DNA from: Methanoregulaceae archaeon
Lineage (GTDB): Archaea; Halobacteriota; Methanomicrobia; Methanomicrobiales; Methanospirillaceae
Assembly: GCA_021371995.1 (NCBI GenBank)
Contig: JAJFVA010000007.1
Coordinates: forward strand, 1 to 40,420
Direction of reading: 5' to 3'
DNA length: 40,420 nt
Shown here: one piece after another, positions 24,870 through 33,248 of the stretch
Numbering within the stretch: position 1 is the first letter of the stretch
Layout of the letters: each line of letters opens with the position of its first letter
The notes under the pieces: generated by a model
Database searches by the model: none
What the model saw: the letters and a program-made list of their open reading frames with translations, nothing else
What the model was told of the DNA's origin: nothing
Position numbers and translations under genes: made by a program

Positions 24870-26155
24870 AGCCCTTTTGCCTCCTTCACGAGTGCGTATA
24901 AACGCTCCAGTATTTCGGTATCGCTTGGATAGTTACCTTTGAACAGCATTCGGGTCCTGATCGGCACCCCGTCCATCCGGTATGCGGTACCCTCTGCGTC
25001 AATACCCGTGACGGCGACAGGGATCTGGATGCGGGAGAGATGAGTAGTCGCATTGGTGTGCGGGTCTATCTGGATTGTCGGGATTTGGGCAAGGTGTTCG
25101 GCACACGCCTTTGGAAAGTGTGCCCCGGGATCACTTGCCACTACGAGGCAGGCATCGCATTCCTTCCGGCGGAGCACATCAACACTCGTCGTCTCCCCGG
25201 GATTATAAAAGGCAATGCCCCGGGCAAAATCAACAGCATAGGGATACCCGGAAATCCAGGTGAAAACTTCGTTTGATCCATACACATTCCAGTGTCCCCG
25301 CATAGGGGAGATCGTATATTTTGTGTGACGGTTCAGCTCTTCGGTCAGCTCAATCGCATTCCTGATGTTTTTATACTTTCCGGGGGACATGGTGAGGCCG
25401 AGTCCAAAGAAGATTGCCCCGAATTTTGCAGAGAGGAGGAGGGCTGCTACACGGAAGAGCTGTTCTCTTGATACCCCGGATACCGATAAGGGAATTATTC
25501 CCCGCTTTCCCATCACGATCGCCCTTAATGCAGAGAGAACTGCATAATCACCGCCCGGCTGGATCTTGACAAATTCATCGGCGATATTCGCTGACTCAGT
25601 CTTCCGGACATCGACAACGATGACCTTCCGGTCCCGGAATGCTTCCTTTAAAAAGAACCCGTCCGCAAAGGTGGTGTACCGGCTCATATGCCTCGGGTGG
25701 GCATCAATAGGATTCGTACCCCAGTACACGATCACATCAGCCCTGTTCTTGACCTGCCCGAGCGTACACCCGGGATGACCCACCTCCTGGATAGCCATGA
25801 TAGAGGGGCCATGGCAGACCGTTGAGGTATTGTCGACCAGTGCACCGAGGAGTTCGGCCAGATGAATTCCGATGCTCTGGGCTTCGCCGTGTGTCCCGCT
25901 CCAGCCATAGAGGAGGGGCCGGTCGGCATCGCAGAGGATCTCTGCTGTTTCCCGGATAGCCTCGTTGTAGGATGTCTCTTCCCACCTTTTTCCAGCCCTG
26001 CGGATTGGGGACTTCAGGCGATGGTCCCCCATAAACTTCTCGCTTGCGAGAGTACAGCCATTCTCGACACTGACAACCCGTGTTCCCTCTACTTCCACTA
26101 CAAGATCATCACAGAGACAACCGCAGAAGGGGCATACCACGTCCTCAATCTTCAT
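24866..26155 (-). CDS. fwdB: Formylmethanofuran dehydrogenase subunit B (Mo/W active-site subunit)
   Basis: Reduces CO2 to formate at a tungsto- or molybdopterin centre. 429 residues. A [4Fe-4S] motif is at Cys8, Cys11, Cys15 with Cys34 (CPFCGCLCDD); the metal ligand is a cysteine, Cys114, in STVCHGPS, not selenocysteine. YWGTNPIDAHPRHMSRY is characteristic. W versus Mo use cannot be told from sequence. A second paralogue begins at 39,920. Confidence 0.97.
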   Translation of the reverse strand: MKIEDVVCPFCGCLCDDLVVEVEGTRVVSVENGCTLASEKFMGDHRLKSPIRRAGKRWEETSYNEAIRETAEILCDADRPLLYGWSGTHGEAQSIGIHLAELLGALVDNTSTVCHGPSIMAIQEVGHPGCTLGQVKNRADVIVYWGTNPIDAHPRHMSRYTTFADGFFLKEAFRDRKVIVVDVRKTESANIADEFVKIQPGGDYAVLSALRAIVMGKRGIIPLSVSGVSREQLFRVAALLLSAKFGAIFFGLGLTMSPGKYKNIRNAIELTEELNRHTKYTISPMRGHWNVYGSNEVFTWISGYPYAVDFARGIAFYNPGETTSVDVLRRKECDACLVVASDPGAHFPKACAEHLAQIPTIQIDPHTNATTHLSRIQIPVAVTGIDAEGTAYRMDGVPIRTRMLFKGNYPSDTEILERLYALVKEAKGL

Positions 26156-26534
26156 ACTGTATCCCTCCGCATTGCTCCATGAGTGCCGCCACCGTTACCA
26201 GCGGTTCAGTGGTAGGGGTGATTTGCACGATCATTCCCTTGAAATCAGGCATCCCTGTGCAGTGGGTTTCAGGGCTGACGAGGTGATTTGCATATGGCCC
26301 CAGGCAGACAAAAACCTCGCCCTGTGAGATCCAAAGTGCAGGGTAGACTTTCATAACAACGACCCCATAATCACTTTCCACCCTCACATGGGATTCCTCT
26401 TCTATCTCCAAATCCATCATGTCCACCGGGTGCATATGCAGGGATGTGGCCTCCTGCCGGTATGCAGTTGAGTTCTTCCGCTCTACATACGAGCCCTGCT
26501 TGATGGTCCGGCCGGTATTGAGAAGAAATTTCAT
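26145..26534 (-). CDS. fwdD: Formylmethanofuran dehydrogenase subunit D (molybdopterin dinucleotide-binding)
   Basis: 129 residues, a stand-alone molybdopterin-dinucleotide binding domain that completes the FwdB active-site fold. Opens MKFLLNTGRTIKQGSYVERK and includes ALWISQGEVFVCLGPYANHL and ETHCTGMPDFKG. Overlaps fwdB by 11 bp and the ferredoxin gene by 4 bp. Confidence 0.95.
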   Translation of the reverse strand: MKFLLNTGRTIKQGSYVERKNSTAYRQEATSLHMHPVDMMDLEIEEESHVRVESDYGVVVMKVYPALWISQGEVFVCLGPYANHLVSPETHCTGMPDFKGMIVQITPTTEPLVTVAALMEQCGGIQYED

Positions 26535-27142
26535 ACCTCTTCCTCCTGCCCGTGAACCGCTTCAAGAAGCCGGGAAACACGAATCGCTTCGTTCGGGCAA
26601 TGGTTTTCACAGGTCTTGCAGCCAGTGCACTTCTCAACGTGCAGAACATGACACTTTCCCTCACTCACCTTCAGCAGGAGCTCATCAGTAGAAGCGCGGC
26701 CCCCATGGGACATCTGGGCATCGATCAACTTGTTTACGGGACAGGCAACGGCACAGTTCCCGCATCCCATGCAGAGATCGGTATTCACATCAATGCGGAA
26801 TGAGAAGGAGAGCCGTGTGTTGTCATAGAACATTGATTCAAGGATCCGGCCGCTTGTAAGCACCCCGTTCGGGCAGGCTTCAACACAGAGGCCGCAACGG
26901 ATACAGTGCCCCATGTGGATTCGTGGCTGCCACCCTCCGGGTGTCCGGATGACATCGATAGCCCCTGGAGCGGGGCAGGCCATCATGCAGAACAGGGCAT
27001 GGGTGCAGGTTTTACCGGTTAGCTCCGGAAATCCCCGGAAGTAGGGGGGAGTGAGCAGCGGCGCTGTTTTTACGAAAAAGAATTTTCGCAGCCATTCCAG
27101 CCTGGTTACCTCCTGAATGTAGGGGATAATCGGAAAAGCCAT
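26531..27142 (-). CDS. Four-motif [4Fe-4S] ferredoxin subunit linking Eha to Fwd
   Basis: 203 residues from MAFPIIPYIQEV (the start after GGTGAT; the longer frame to 27,178 is inside the hydrogenase gene). Motifs 2-4 are canonical: Cys80/83/86/90, Cys124/127/130/134 and Cys172/175/178/182. Motif 1 has Cys46, Cys52 and Cys56-Pro but Ala at position 49, where the second Cys should be, so one cluster may be [3Fe-4S] or use another ligand. It lies exactly between the hydrogenase large subunit and fwdD. It is probably the electron path between them (inference). Confidence 0.9.
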   Translation of the reverse strand: MAFPIIPYIQEVTRLEWLRKFFFVKTAPLLTPPYFRGFPELTGKTCTHALFCMMACPAPGAIDVIRTPGGWQPRIHMGHCIRCGLCVEACPNGVLTSGRILESMFYDNTRLSFSFRIDVNTDLCMGCGNCAVACPVNKLIDAQMSHGGRASTDELLLKVSEGKCHVLHVEKCTGCKTCENHCPNEAIRVSRLLEAVHGQEEEV

Positions 27143-27143
27143 A

Positions 27144-28232
27144 TCACCGCTCCGTGCAGGCAATGCACGGGTCTGCACTCACAAAAGTCGATGGCACATC
27201 CGCAAGTGAGGAGACCCCTTTCAACATATAGTGACAGCACGCCTCGATGTTCATGATGGAGGGGGTCTGAATCGAGATATCAACAACCCTCCCTGCCGCG
27301 TCGGTCTTTATAAAATAGGAGAGCTCCCCGCGGGGAGCCTCCCCTGAATATGCGATCTCGCCTGCACCAGGGATACCCCCGCCACGGATTGGACCTTCCG
27401 GGAGCGTGTCAAGGCATTTCCGGATGATACTGATGCTCTCAAGTACTTCCTGGAACCGGACCATAATCCTCGCATAATTATCCCCTTCAGTGCGTGAGAC
27501 AGGAGAAAAACCGAGTTTCTTATAGGTGGGATGGTGTATACGCCGATCAGTTTCAGGCATCCCGCTTGCCCGTGCGGTCGGACCGACCGCATGTGCCTCA
27601 AGGGCGGCTCCCCTAGAAAGCACCCCTATCTCCCTGCTCCTGAGTGCGATGAGCGGGCCGCCCTCAAACATGTGCATATAGCGTGTGACCTCCTCCTCAA
27701 TAACCGCAAGGTTTGCCCTAAGATGGAGAACATCTTCGGAGCGGAGATCGAACCTGACTCCGCCGGGAACGATATAAGCGCAAGTGACCCGGGCTCCGGT
27801 TATCCTCTCGAGCTCGTCCATGACATGCTCCCGCACATCCAGCAGGTACATTGCGAGCGTTTCATGCTCGATAGTATAACAATACGAGAAGTTTGCCAGG
27901 ATATGGCTCTGCATCCGATCAAGCTCATTAACAATGACACGGAGCAGGGCAGCGCGTTCTGGCACGGCGATTGTGCTCATCTGTTCAAGGGCCTCGATAA
28001 AAACCATATTGTGAATTACTGAACAGATCCCGCAGACCCGTTCAGCAAGAAACATCACTTCCTGCCATGGCCTTCCCCGCATGATCCGTTCAATTCCCTT
28101 TTTCATATAACCGAGTTCCACTTCCGCAGAAATGACAAACTCGCCTTTTGTTTCGCACTTGACCCGTGCCGGCTCCTTGAAGCAGGGGTGTATCGGCCCG
28201 ATAGGAACCGAGACGTCAACCGTTCGCTTCAT
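27144..28232 (-). CDS. ehaO: Energy-converting [NiFe]-hydrogenase large subunit (EhaO-type)
   Basis: Carries the Ni-Fe site that oxidises or produces H2. 362 residues. The N-terminal Ni ligand motif is RVCGIC (Cys67, Cys70); the C-terminal motif is DPCIACTER (Cys356, Cys359), so all four Ni ligands are present. The protein ends right after this motif: no cleavable C-terminal extension, a feature known for some Ech/CooH-type enzymes, so no maturation protease step is expected. Related to complex I NuoD. Overlaps the small subunit by ATGA. Confidence 0.93.
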   Translation of the reverse strand: MKRTVDVSVPIGPIHPCFKEPARVKCETKGEFVISAEVELGYMKKGIERIMRGRPWQEVMFLAERVCGICSVIHNMVFIEALEQMSTIAVPERAALLRVIVNELDRMQSHILANFSYCYTIEHETLAMYLLDVREHVMDELERITGARVTCAYIVPGGVRFDLRSEDVLHLRANLAVIEEEVTRYMHMFEGGPLIALRSREIGVLSRGAALEAHAVGPTARASGMPETDRRIHHPTYKKLGFSPVSRTEGDNYARIMVRFQEVLESISIIRKCLDTLPEGPIRGGGIPGAGEIAYSGEAPRGELSYFIKTDAAGRVVDISIQTPSIMNIEACCHYMLKGVSSLADVPSTFVSADPCIACTER

Positions 28233-28684
28233 CGTTTTGCAACCTCGTAATCTTTGAACACCAGGGGAGCGACCGAGAGGACCGCGGCAAGAATCTCCGT
28301 CGGCCTTGGGGGACAGCCCGGTACTTCAGCTGCGATCGGGATATGTTTTGAAACAGGTGGGTCGACGAGAGTATGCGGCCGGTTGAACAGGCAGCCGGAG
28401 ATTGGGCAGTTCCCAACCGCAATTGCCACCTTGGGGTCAGGGATCTTTTCCCAGAGCGTGTGGAGTTTCTCCTCCCAACCGGGAGTATATGCACCAATCA
28501 CGAGCAGGATATCAGCCTCCCTGGGATTATTATGCACATAAATGCCGTACTGTTCGATATCATACCGGGGGGAGAGACATGCAAGCACCTCAATATCACA
28601 GCCATTGCAGGACCCGACATCCACGTAGGCCACATGGATGGACTTTGAACGGACCAGGTTTTTCACTGATTGGAGGATACTCAT
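28229..28684 (-). CDS. ehaN: Energy-converting hydrogenase small subunit (EhaN-type)
   Basis: NuoB-like subunit holding the proximal [4Fe-4S] cluster. 151 residues with YVDVGSCNGCDIEVLAC (Cys26, Cys29), VGNCPISGC and the terminal EVPGCPPRPTEIL. No signal peptide, so it is cytoplasmic on the membrane arm. Overlaps the large subunit and the DUF1959 gene by 4 bp each. Confidence 0.93.
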   Translation of the reverse strand: MSILQSVKNLVRSKSIHVAYVDVGSCNGCDIEVLACLSPRYDIEQYGIYVHNNPREADILLVIGAYTPGWEEKLHTLWEKIPDPKVAIAVGNCPISGCLFNRPHTLVDPPVSKHIPIAAEVPGCPPRPTEILAAVLSVAPLVFKDYEVAKR

Positions 28685-29070
28685 TGAAGTATCACGCCCC
28701 GAATCATTTTCCGCCCTGCGACAACGGCTTCATGTTCAGATGTCCCTTCCCGGATCAGGGTCTGCACCTGCTCTGTTATCTTACCCATCTCGCTGCTGCT
28801 TATAAGCGGAATGGCGCGGGTATAGAGGCCTGCACCCAGATCTTTCTCAACGGGATTTTCAGTCTTCCTTGAGTTTTTTCCCTGGTCATACCGGGCAGGC
28901 AGGTTCTCAAGGAGCATCATATCGAACCGGTCCATCATCAGCTTTCGGAGCCTGATCTGGGGAATATCCAGTTCTGCCGCTATCTCCCTGATCATCCTGT
29001 CATGCCTGGTACTGGTGAGTATTGCATACTTCATTGCCGAGAGGTCCTTTTCATACATAAACGCGGTCAT
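28681..29070 (-). CDS. ehaM: EhaM-like DUF1959 protein
   Basis: 129 residues from MTAFMYEKDLSAMKYAILTS. The open frame runs to 29,145, but the ATG at 29,070 overlaps the stop of the previous gene (ATGA) and matches the family start. All-helical protein recognised as DUF1959, the EhaM subunit in Eha clusters. Motifs: HDRMIREIAAELDIPQIRLR and MLLENLPARYDQ. Function unknown; its presence marks this as an Eha rather than Ech hydrogenase. Confidence 0.85.
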   Translation of the reverse strand: MTAFMYEKDLSAMKYAILTSTRHDRMIREIAAELDIPQIRLRKLMMDRFDMMLLENLPARYDQGKNSRKTENPVEKDLGAGLYTRAIPLISSSEMGKITEQVQTLIREGTSEHEAVVAGRKMIRGVILQ

Positions 29071-29309
29071 AGGACACCCGAAAATTTCAGGATTCCATAA
29101 ATCACGAAGAGGAAGATAGCAGACCAGAGCATGATGATCTCCCACTTATGAACGCCCTCATGACTGCCATACCAGTAGATGCCTGCTGCGATCATGATGA
29201 CACTGCCTGCAGCGAGCGCTCCTGTTGCAACTGATGGTCTCTGGATAACCTGAATTGCGAGTATTATCAGGTAAGTGATACCCGCTCCAAGAAGAATCTC
29301 CCTGATCAT
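29067..29309 (-). CDS. ehaL: Eha small membrane subunit (EhaL-like)
   Basis: 80 residues with three membrane segments (ILLGAGITYLIILAIQVI, TGALAAGSVIMIAAGIYWYG, IIMLWSAIFLFVIYGILKF). Position between the NuoH-like and DUF1959 genes corresponds to EhaL. Overlaps both neighbours by 4 bp. Confidence 0.75.
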   Translation of the reverse strand: MIREILLGAGITYLIILAIQVIQRPSVATGALAAGSVIMIAAGIYWYGSHEGVHKWEIIMLWSAIFLFVIYGILKFSGVL

Positions 29310-30148
29310 GCAATCACCCCGAGAACTGCTGCATACCCGAGCATGACCCCTGTTATCAGCATCTGCACGGTCACGCTGTCAAACGGAGAGAGCATAGGGG
29401 AAAATGCACATGCAAAGGAGAGAGATACGGTGAGGAGAATCATACCCGCTAACATCCACCAGATCGGAATTCCTCCGATGAATACCGTAATAAACATGAA
29501 CATCAGGACATATGTCTTCAGTCCGTTACATATCTCAAGGCCTGCCCTCCATACTCCGAAATGTTCGGTCTTGTACCCGCTGACGAGCTCTTTGCTTTCG
29601 ACGATGGAAAAGGGTCCGAAGGGCATTTTTGAGAGAATAACGATATACATCGCGATAGCGGCGAGCGGAACGATAAACAGGAGGGGGCCGTGGATCGCCT
29701 GGTATTGGACAATTGATGAGATTTCGAGTGACTGGGTGTACAATGCCACAACTGCAACACTGACAAAGAGCGGTATCTCTGATGCGGCTGATATCACCGA
29801 TCTCACTCCACCGAATTTTCCATAGGGTGACCCTGATGAGAGTCCAAACCCATGCTCAACAATTTTGTGGAGCATATATATCCCAAAGATGATCAGGATA
29901 CTCCCCCCCGCAAGCAACACAAAAAGGGCTGCGCTCCAGATTCCGATCGCAACGAGTACCACGCCGACAAACAGGATATTGCTCGCAGTAGCAGGGATCC
30001 AGGTGCTCTTGAATGAGAATTTCAGCATGTGAAGGATCTCCTGCCACACAGGGGGTCCGGGACGACGCTGGATCCTTGCGATCACCTTCCGGTGAATTCC
30101 AAGCAGGAGGAGGCCGAATACAACCGCAAAGAGAAGATAACCTATCAT
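29306..30148 (-). CDS. ehaJ: Eha membrane subunit J (complex I NuoH homologue)
   Basis: 280 residues, about eight membrane segments. The NuoH-type loop is seen as KVIARIQRRPGPPVWQEIL, and FGPFSIVESKELVSGYKTEH is the conserved acidic loop near the quinone-site equivalent. It couples the electron-transfer arm to the ion-translocating part. Confidence 0.92.
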   Translation of the reverse strand: MIGYLLFAVVFGLLLLGIHRKVIARIQRRPGPPVWQEILHMLKFSFKSTWIPATASNILFVGVVLVAIGIWSAALFVLLAGGSILIIFGIYMLHKIVEHGFGLSSGSPYGKFGGVRSVISAASEIPLFVSVAVVALYTQSLEISSIVQYQAIHGPLLFIVPLAAIAMYIVILSKMPFGPFSIVESKELVSGYKTEHFGVWRAGLEICNGLKTYVLMFMFITVFIGGIPIWWMLAGMILLTVSLSFACAFSPMLSPFDSVTVQMLITGVMLGYAAVLGVIA

Positions 30149-30149
30149 A

Positions 30150-30362
30150 TCAGTATCCTATGAAGGGAATATCCTCCCCGTGTTCACGCGCCATCCACCA
30201 GAGGAACAAACATATCACACAGATCGGAAAACATACCACGATAATCGCCTCATATCCCACGAGCGGGAGGGTCCCATTCTGCCAGAGCACGAACCCGATC
30301 ACCAGGAGTGCTCCTGTGATAAGCGCCAACGCCCGAAGCATGTCCTTTTTTTTCGTCATCAT
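30150..30362 (-). CDS. ehaI: Eha small membrane subunit (EhaI-like)
   Basis: 70 residues with two membrane segments (LALITGALLVIGFVLWQNG and AIIVVCFPICVICLFLWWMA) and the tail EHGEDIPFIGY. Start at 30,362 or the second Met at 30,359. Identity by position between EhaH- and EhaJ-like genes. Confidence 0.72.
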   Translation of the reverse strand: MMTKKKDMLRALALITGALLVIGFVLWQNGTLPLVGYEAIIVVCFPICVICLFLWWMAREHGEDIPFIGY

Positions 30363-31021
30363 ATCACCAGCACGACTTCAATCACCCGCAGGAAAATCAG
30401 GAGTGATGAAAGGGAGCACATGATCACATACGGTGCACCCGGAGCCCTGAACATCTCCGCCTTGGCTGCATAGAAAGGAGCCATTCCTTCGCCCATCACT
30501 CCAAGCACGAGGAGTGCTTTCACCACAAGAGGTACAGCAGGGGTTGCACTGCTCCAGAGTTCTACCATCGATAGTGTCCCGGTTGTTGCTGCGATAAGGG
30601 CTGCGGCTCCGAAAAGGGGGACGGTTGCGGAAAGAGCAACGATCCCGTACTGGTATGCAGCATTCTGGACGTGACGGTTTTTCACCGCTGCCACAATTCC
30701 CACATTGCATATCCCGACAAGTGAAATAAAAAGGGTGAAATTGAAGATGTCTCCCGTCAGCATCGCACCCATGGACGCAAATCCGCAGGCAATTGCCATG
30801 AACCTGCGGAACCTCAGCTCCTGAAGGGATGTTTCCTTGGCGTAATATGCATCCCCTCCAAAGGCGATATCCACCTGCCGCTCCGGTTTTGCCATCACTG
30901 CAAACATGGTAAATACGAGCGCCAGGAGAAACAGCGAGACAGTATAGGGGCTGAAATATACCAGTTCGTCGCCAAACTCAAGGATATAATAAGGTATACC
31001 CCCAAGGCTACTCATTTCCAT
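30359..31021 (-). CDS. ehaH: Eha membrane subunit H (truncated antiporter-like)
   Basis: About 220 residues, six membrane segments. It keeps the core of the NuoN/MrpD antiporter fold: GDIFNFTLFISLVGICNVGI and the lysine helix VVKALLVLGVMGEGMAPFYA. The residue lysine in this helix is the one used for proton or Na+ movement in the family. The frame also offers a GTG at 31,024; the ATG at 31,021 or 31,015 is more likely. Confidence 0.88.
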   Translation of the reverse strand: MEMSSLGGIPYYILEFGDELVYFSPYTVSLFLLALVFTMFAVMAKPERQVDIAFGGDAYYAKETSLQELRFRRFMAIACGFASMGAMLTGDIFNFTLFISLVGICNVGIVAAVKNRHVQNAAYQYGIVALSATVPLFGAAALIAATTGTLSMVELWSSATPAVPLVVKALLVLGVMGEGMAPFYAAKAEMFRAPGAPYVIMCSLSSLLIFLRVIEVVLVI

Positions 31022-31610
31022 CACCCCAGATTGTTGCTGATAGGGAGAGTTTAACCATAACTTTCAAGAGGATGCCGATTGCCGCCAAAAAGAGGGCAAA
31101 CATCCAGTATTCCGGTATGAACATGAAGACAAAGAATGCGAAGATCCATGTTGCCCACGATATCCCGCTTGCCATCTCCAGAAGTTCGAAGTGTTCCCGG
31201 TGACCTCTCGCCATAAAGTAAAAGACCACCCCGAGTCCGGCCACGCCACCGCCAGTAAAACCTGATAGCACAACCCCATAACAGATAAGCAGAACAGAGA
31301 TGATAAGTGGTGCGTCCGCTTGTATCACCTCGATATTCAGCCCTTGGACCACCTTATCCCTAAATCCTTCCTTTATAACATAGATCTGTGAAAGGGCAAG
31401 AAGCTCGGCGATCCCGACCACCAGCCCAGGGAGTATCAGGGCCTCTGCAAGATCGGTACCAAGCAGGGCGATGATCCCGAGAGATGAAACCTCCACGAGG
31501 TCAAGAAGGAGGAGGCGGTGGAGATCATCCTTCTCAACAACAAGGGCAAAAAAGGCGATAACCGCGGCGATAAAAACCAGCAGCACCCCGATCGAGAATT
31601 CCTGCCACAT
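31008..31610 (-). CDS. ehaG: Eha membrane subunit G
   Basis: 200 residues, about six membrane segments (VLLVFIAAVIAFFALVV; IALLGTDLAEALILPGLVVG; SVLLICYGVVLSGFTGGG; WIFAFFVFMFIPEYWMFALF). Conserved EVSSLGIIALLGTD suggests an EhaG-type, DUF2104-2109-group subunit. TAG stop overlaps the ehaH start. Confidence 0.85.
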   Translation of the reverse strand: MWQEFSIGVLLVFIAAVIAFFALVVEKDDLHRLLLLDLVEVSSLGIIALLGTDLAEALILPGLVVGIAELLALSQIYVIKEGFRDKVVQGLNIEVIQADAPLIISVLLICYGVVLSGFTGGGVAGLGVVFYFMARGHREHFELLEMASGISWATWIFAFFVFMFIPEYWMFALFLAAIGILLKVMVKLSLSATIWGDGNE

Positions 31611-31613
31611 TGT

Positions 31614-32057
31614 TCATCCCTTCCTATACAGATACGAGGCGATCGCAAAAGCTATGAACAGAATGGTCGTTTCCACCACCGTGTCAAGGCCCCTGGTATT
31701 GTAAAGGATTTCATCGAGAATTCCGCCGGGATGAGCGACAATGGTCGTGCCGAGATACAGCGTCGTATTAGCCAGATACCATGAGAACGGGGTGAGATAT
31801 GATGTGACGTACCCTGCCGTGGGAGAGTTCTCCGGGTACTGGTCATTTATGGTTACCTGGGTGAAGGGAGGCCCCCCCCTCTCATACGGATTGAGAGGGC
31901 TTGCAGGGTCTATCGTCTTTGGATAGAGCTGCTCCTCGTAATAAGGGAGGGGGAGGGAAAAGATTGCAACCACAAACAGGACGGACACTGCTCCCGCAAA
32001 GAGCGGCATAATCATCTCATAATTCGAGATAATCCGGGAGATTCTCTGGATGATCAT
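31614..32057 (-). CDS. ehaF: Eha membrane subunit F
   Basis: 147 residues: an N-terminal membrane segment, an external loop rich in Pro and Tyr (LPYYEEQLYPKTIDPASPLN), and a C-terminal MnhB-like segment (GLDTVVETTILFIAFAIASY). Typical of EhaF. Overlaps ehaE by 4 bp and ends 3 bp before the ehaG start. Confidence 0.85.
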   Translation of the reverse strand: MIIQRISRIISNYEMIMPLFAGAVSVLFVVAIFSLPLPYYEEQLYPKTIDPASPLNPYERGGPPFTQVTINDQYPENSPTAGYVTSYLTPFSWYLANTTLYLGTTIVAHPGGILDEILYNTRGLDTVVETTILFIAFAIASYLYRKG

Positions 32058-32290
32058 GTCCCCTCCCGTTTCTGGATTACCCTGACATAGATGAAGGTCG
32101 ACAGGGCTGACACCCCCCCGAAGGTAAGGAGGGCAAGGGCCTCGTTGTAGGAGAGCATCACGAGCAGGAGACCCCAGGCTGGTATCTCGAGGTTGATCAG
32201 CTGAACAAGGTAGGTTTTCGGCCGGGGAAATGCAGAGGCTACAGTCCCGATGAGTATCAGTACCAATCCAAGAACAAATTCAGGGCTCAT
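32054..32290 (-). CDS. ehaE: Eha membrane subunit E
   Basis: 78 residues, two or three membrane segments, with FPRPKTYLVQLINLEIPAWG, an EhaE-like feature resembling MnhC/NuoK-type subunits. Overlaps ehaD by 11 bp and ehaF by 4 bp. Confidence 0.82.
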   Translation of the reverse strand: MSPEFVLGLVLILIGTVASAFPRPKTYLVQLINLEIPAWGLLLVMLSYNEALALLTFGGVSALSTFIYVRVIQKREGT

Positions 32291-32516
32291 CCGCCCTCCT
32301 CCGGATCGCCATCAATATGAATATCGTCGAAAGGGGGGCAATCAATGCGGTCGCCGTTAGAACATCCAGAAGACCTCTGTCAGCAAGGAACGGCATTATC
32401 CCGGCCACAATGATCCCGAGCGAGATCAGCTTGTCAAAAAGGTCCCGGGAGATGATTGTGGCTATCCCCCCAAGAATAACCATTGCCCCGAATACGATCA
32501 TGAGAAATTCATTCAT
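32280..32516 (-). CDS. ehaD: Eha membrane subunit D
   Basis: 78 residues from MNEFLMIVFGAMVILGG. The longer frame to 32,594 lies in ehaC and is not conserved. Three membrane segments; ISRDLFDKLISLGIIVAGIM and LTATALIAPLSTIFILMAIR are EhaD-type. The start overlaps the ehaC stop by 8 bp. Confidence 0.85.
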   Translation of the reverse strand: MNEFLMIVFGAMVILGGIATIISRDLFDKLISLGIIVAGIMPFLADRGLLDVLTATALIAPLSTIFILMAIRRRADEP

Positions 32517-32763
32517 TCTTGGGGCCTCCGGCATACTTGCTCGCAATGGCATTTGACTCGAGGGTAGATCCGACAAAATATGCAGCCGCGGCAACGATAG
32601 CGAGTGGATGGGGAATTAGGAGGATAATTGAGCCTGATATTGCAAACGAGACAACATTAAGGAACGGCAACTTTCTCATCGTGTCCTTTTCGAGCACGAC
32701 CCGGACTGCCGCATAGAGAGCAATGATCCCGCAGAGGGCAAGGGCGATATCAGGCCAGTTCAT
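32509..32763 (-). CDS. ehaC: Eha membrane subunit C
   Basis: 84 residues from MNWPDIALALCGIIALYAAV; the upstream frame (to 32,922) is an artefact inside ehaB. Three membrane segments, with MRKLPFLNVVSFAISGSIIL and FVGSTLESNAIASK. Identified as EhaC by position and pattern. Overlaps ehaB and ehaD. Confidence 0.82.
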   Translation of the reverse strand: MNWPDIALALCGIIALYAAVRVVLEKDTMRKLPFLNVVSFAISGSIILLIPHPLAIVAAAAYFVGSTLESNAIASKYAGGPKNE

Positions 32764-33248
32764 CCCTGCCTCCACCTCCAGAGTGTGGAGAGGAGGCGGC
32801 TTGAATGGACATGCGAGATGCCCTGTATCGTGAGAATCGCGATAACCATCCCTACGATGAATTCGGCAGCTGAGAATCCGATGAGAGTAAACCCATATAC
32901 GATGAAAGTTGCCGTAATACATCCCGTAGTCCCGGCATACCCTGGATCATAACAGATCCGGTTTCCGACATAAACAAGGAGTGCTGCAAAGAGCCCGCCC
33001 GGAATCCCTGCAGCATAGACTCCGCAGGAGGCGAGCAGGGTTCCTGCCGATGCATCAGGGGATGAGACAATGTTCCCCATCATGTATCCCCCGTGGAGAG
33101 CCCCCCCTCCTTCCTCAATGTGCCGGCCGATTTCCGTGGCCCCGCTGACACCTCCCCGTTCGGGGAGTTTGAAGAAAACGTCGATTGTGACGAAATTTAC
33201 CCAGCTCACCATCGCGGCGATCAGAATATGCAGAGGGTCTGCCGGCAT
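32760..33248 (-). CDS. ehaB: Eha membrane subunit B, first gene of the eha-fwd operon
   Basis: 162 residues, four or five membrane segments, with VFFKLPERGGVSGATEIGRH and GAALHGGYMMGNIV-type loops (here GGALHGGYMMGNIV). GGAG lies 8 nt upstream of the ATG. The EhaA homologue expected upstream is not present in the 120 bp before the next gene. The promoter should lie in 33,250-33,370. Confidence 0.85.
   Translation of the reverse strand: MPADPLHILIAAMVSWVNFVTIDVFFKLPERGGVSGATEIGRHIEEGGGALHGGYMMGNIVSSPDASAGTLLASCGVYAAGIPGGLFAALLVYVGNRICYDPGYAGTTGCITATFIVYGFTLIGFSAAEFIVGMVIAILTIQGISHVHSSRLLSTLWRWRQG

Noticed and set aside
27531-28022. 163-codon plus-strand ORF opposite ehaO
   Set aside because: Shadow of the hydrogenase large subunit gene.
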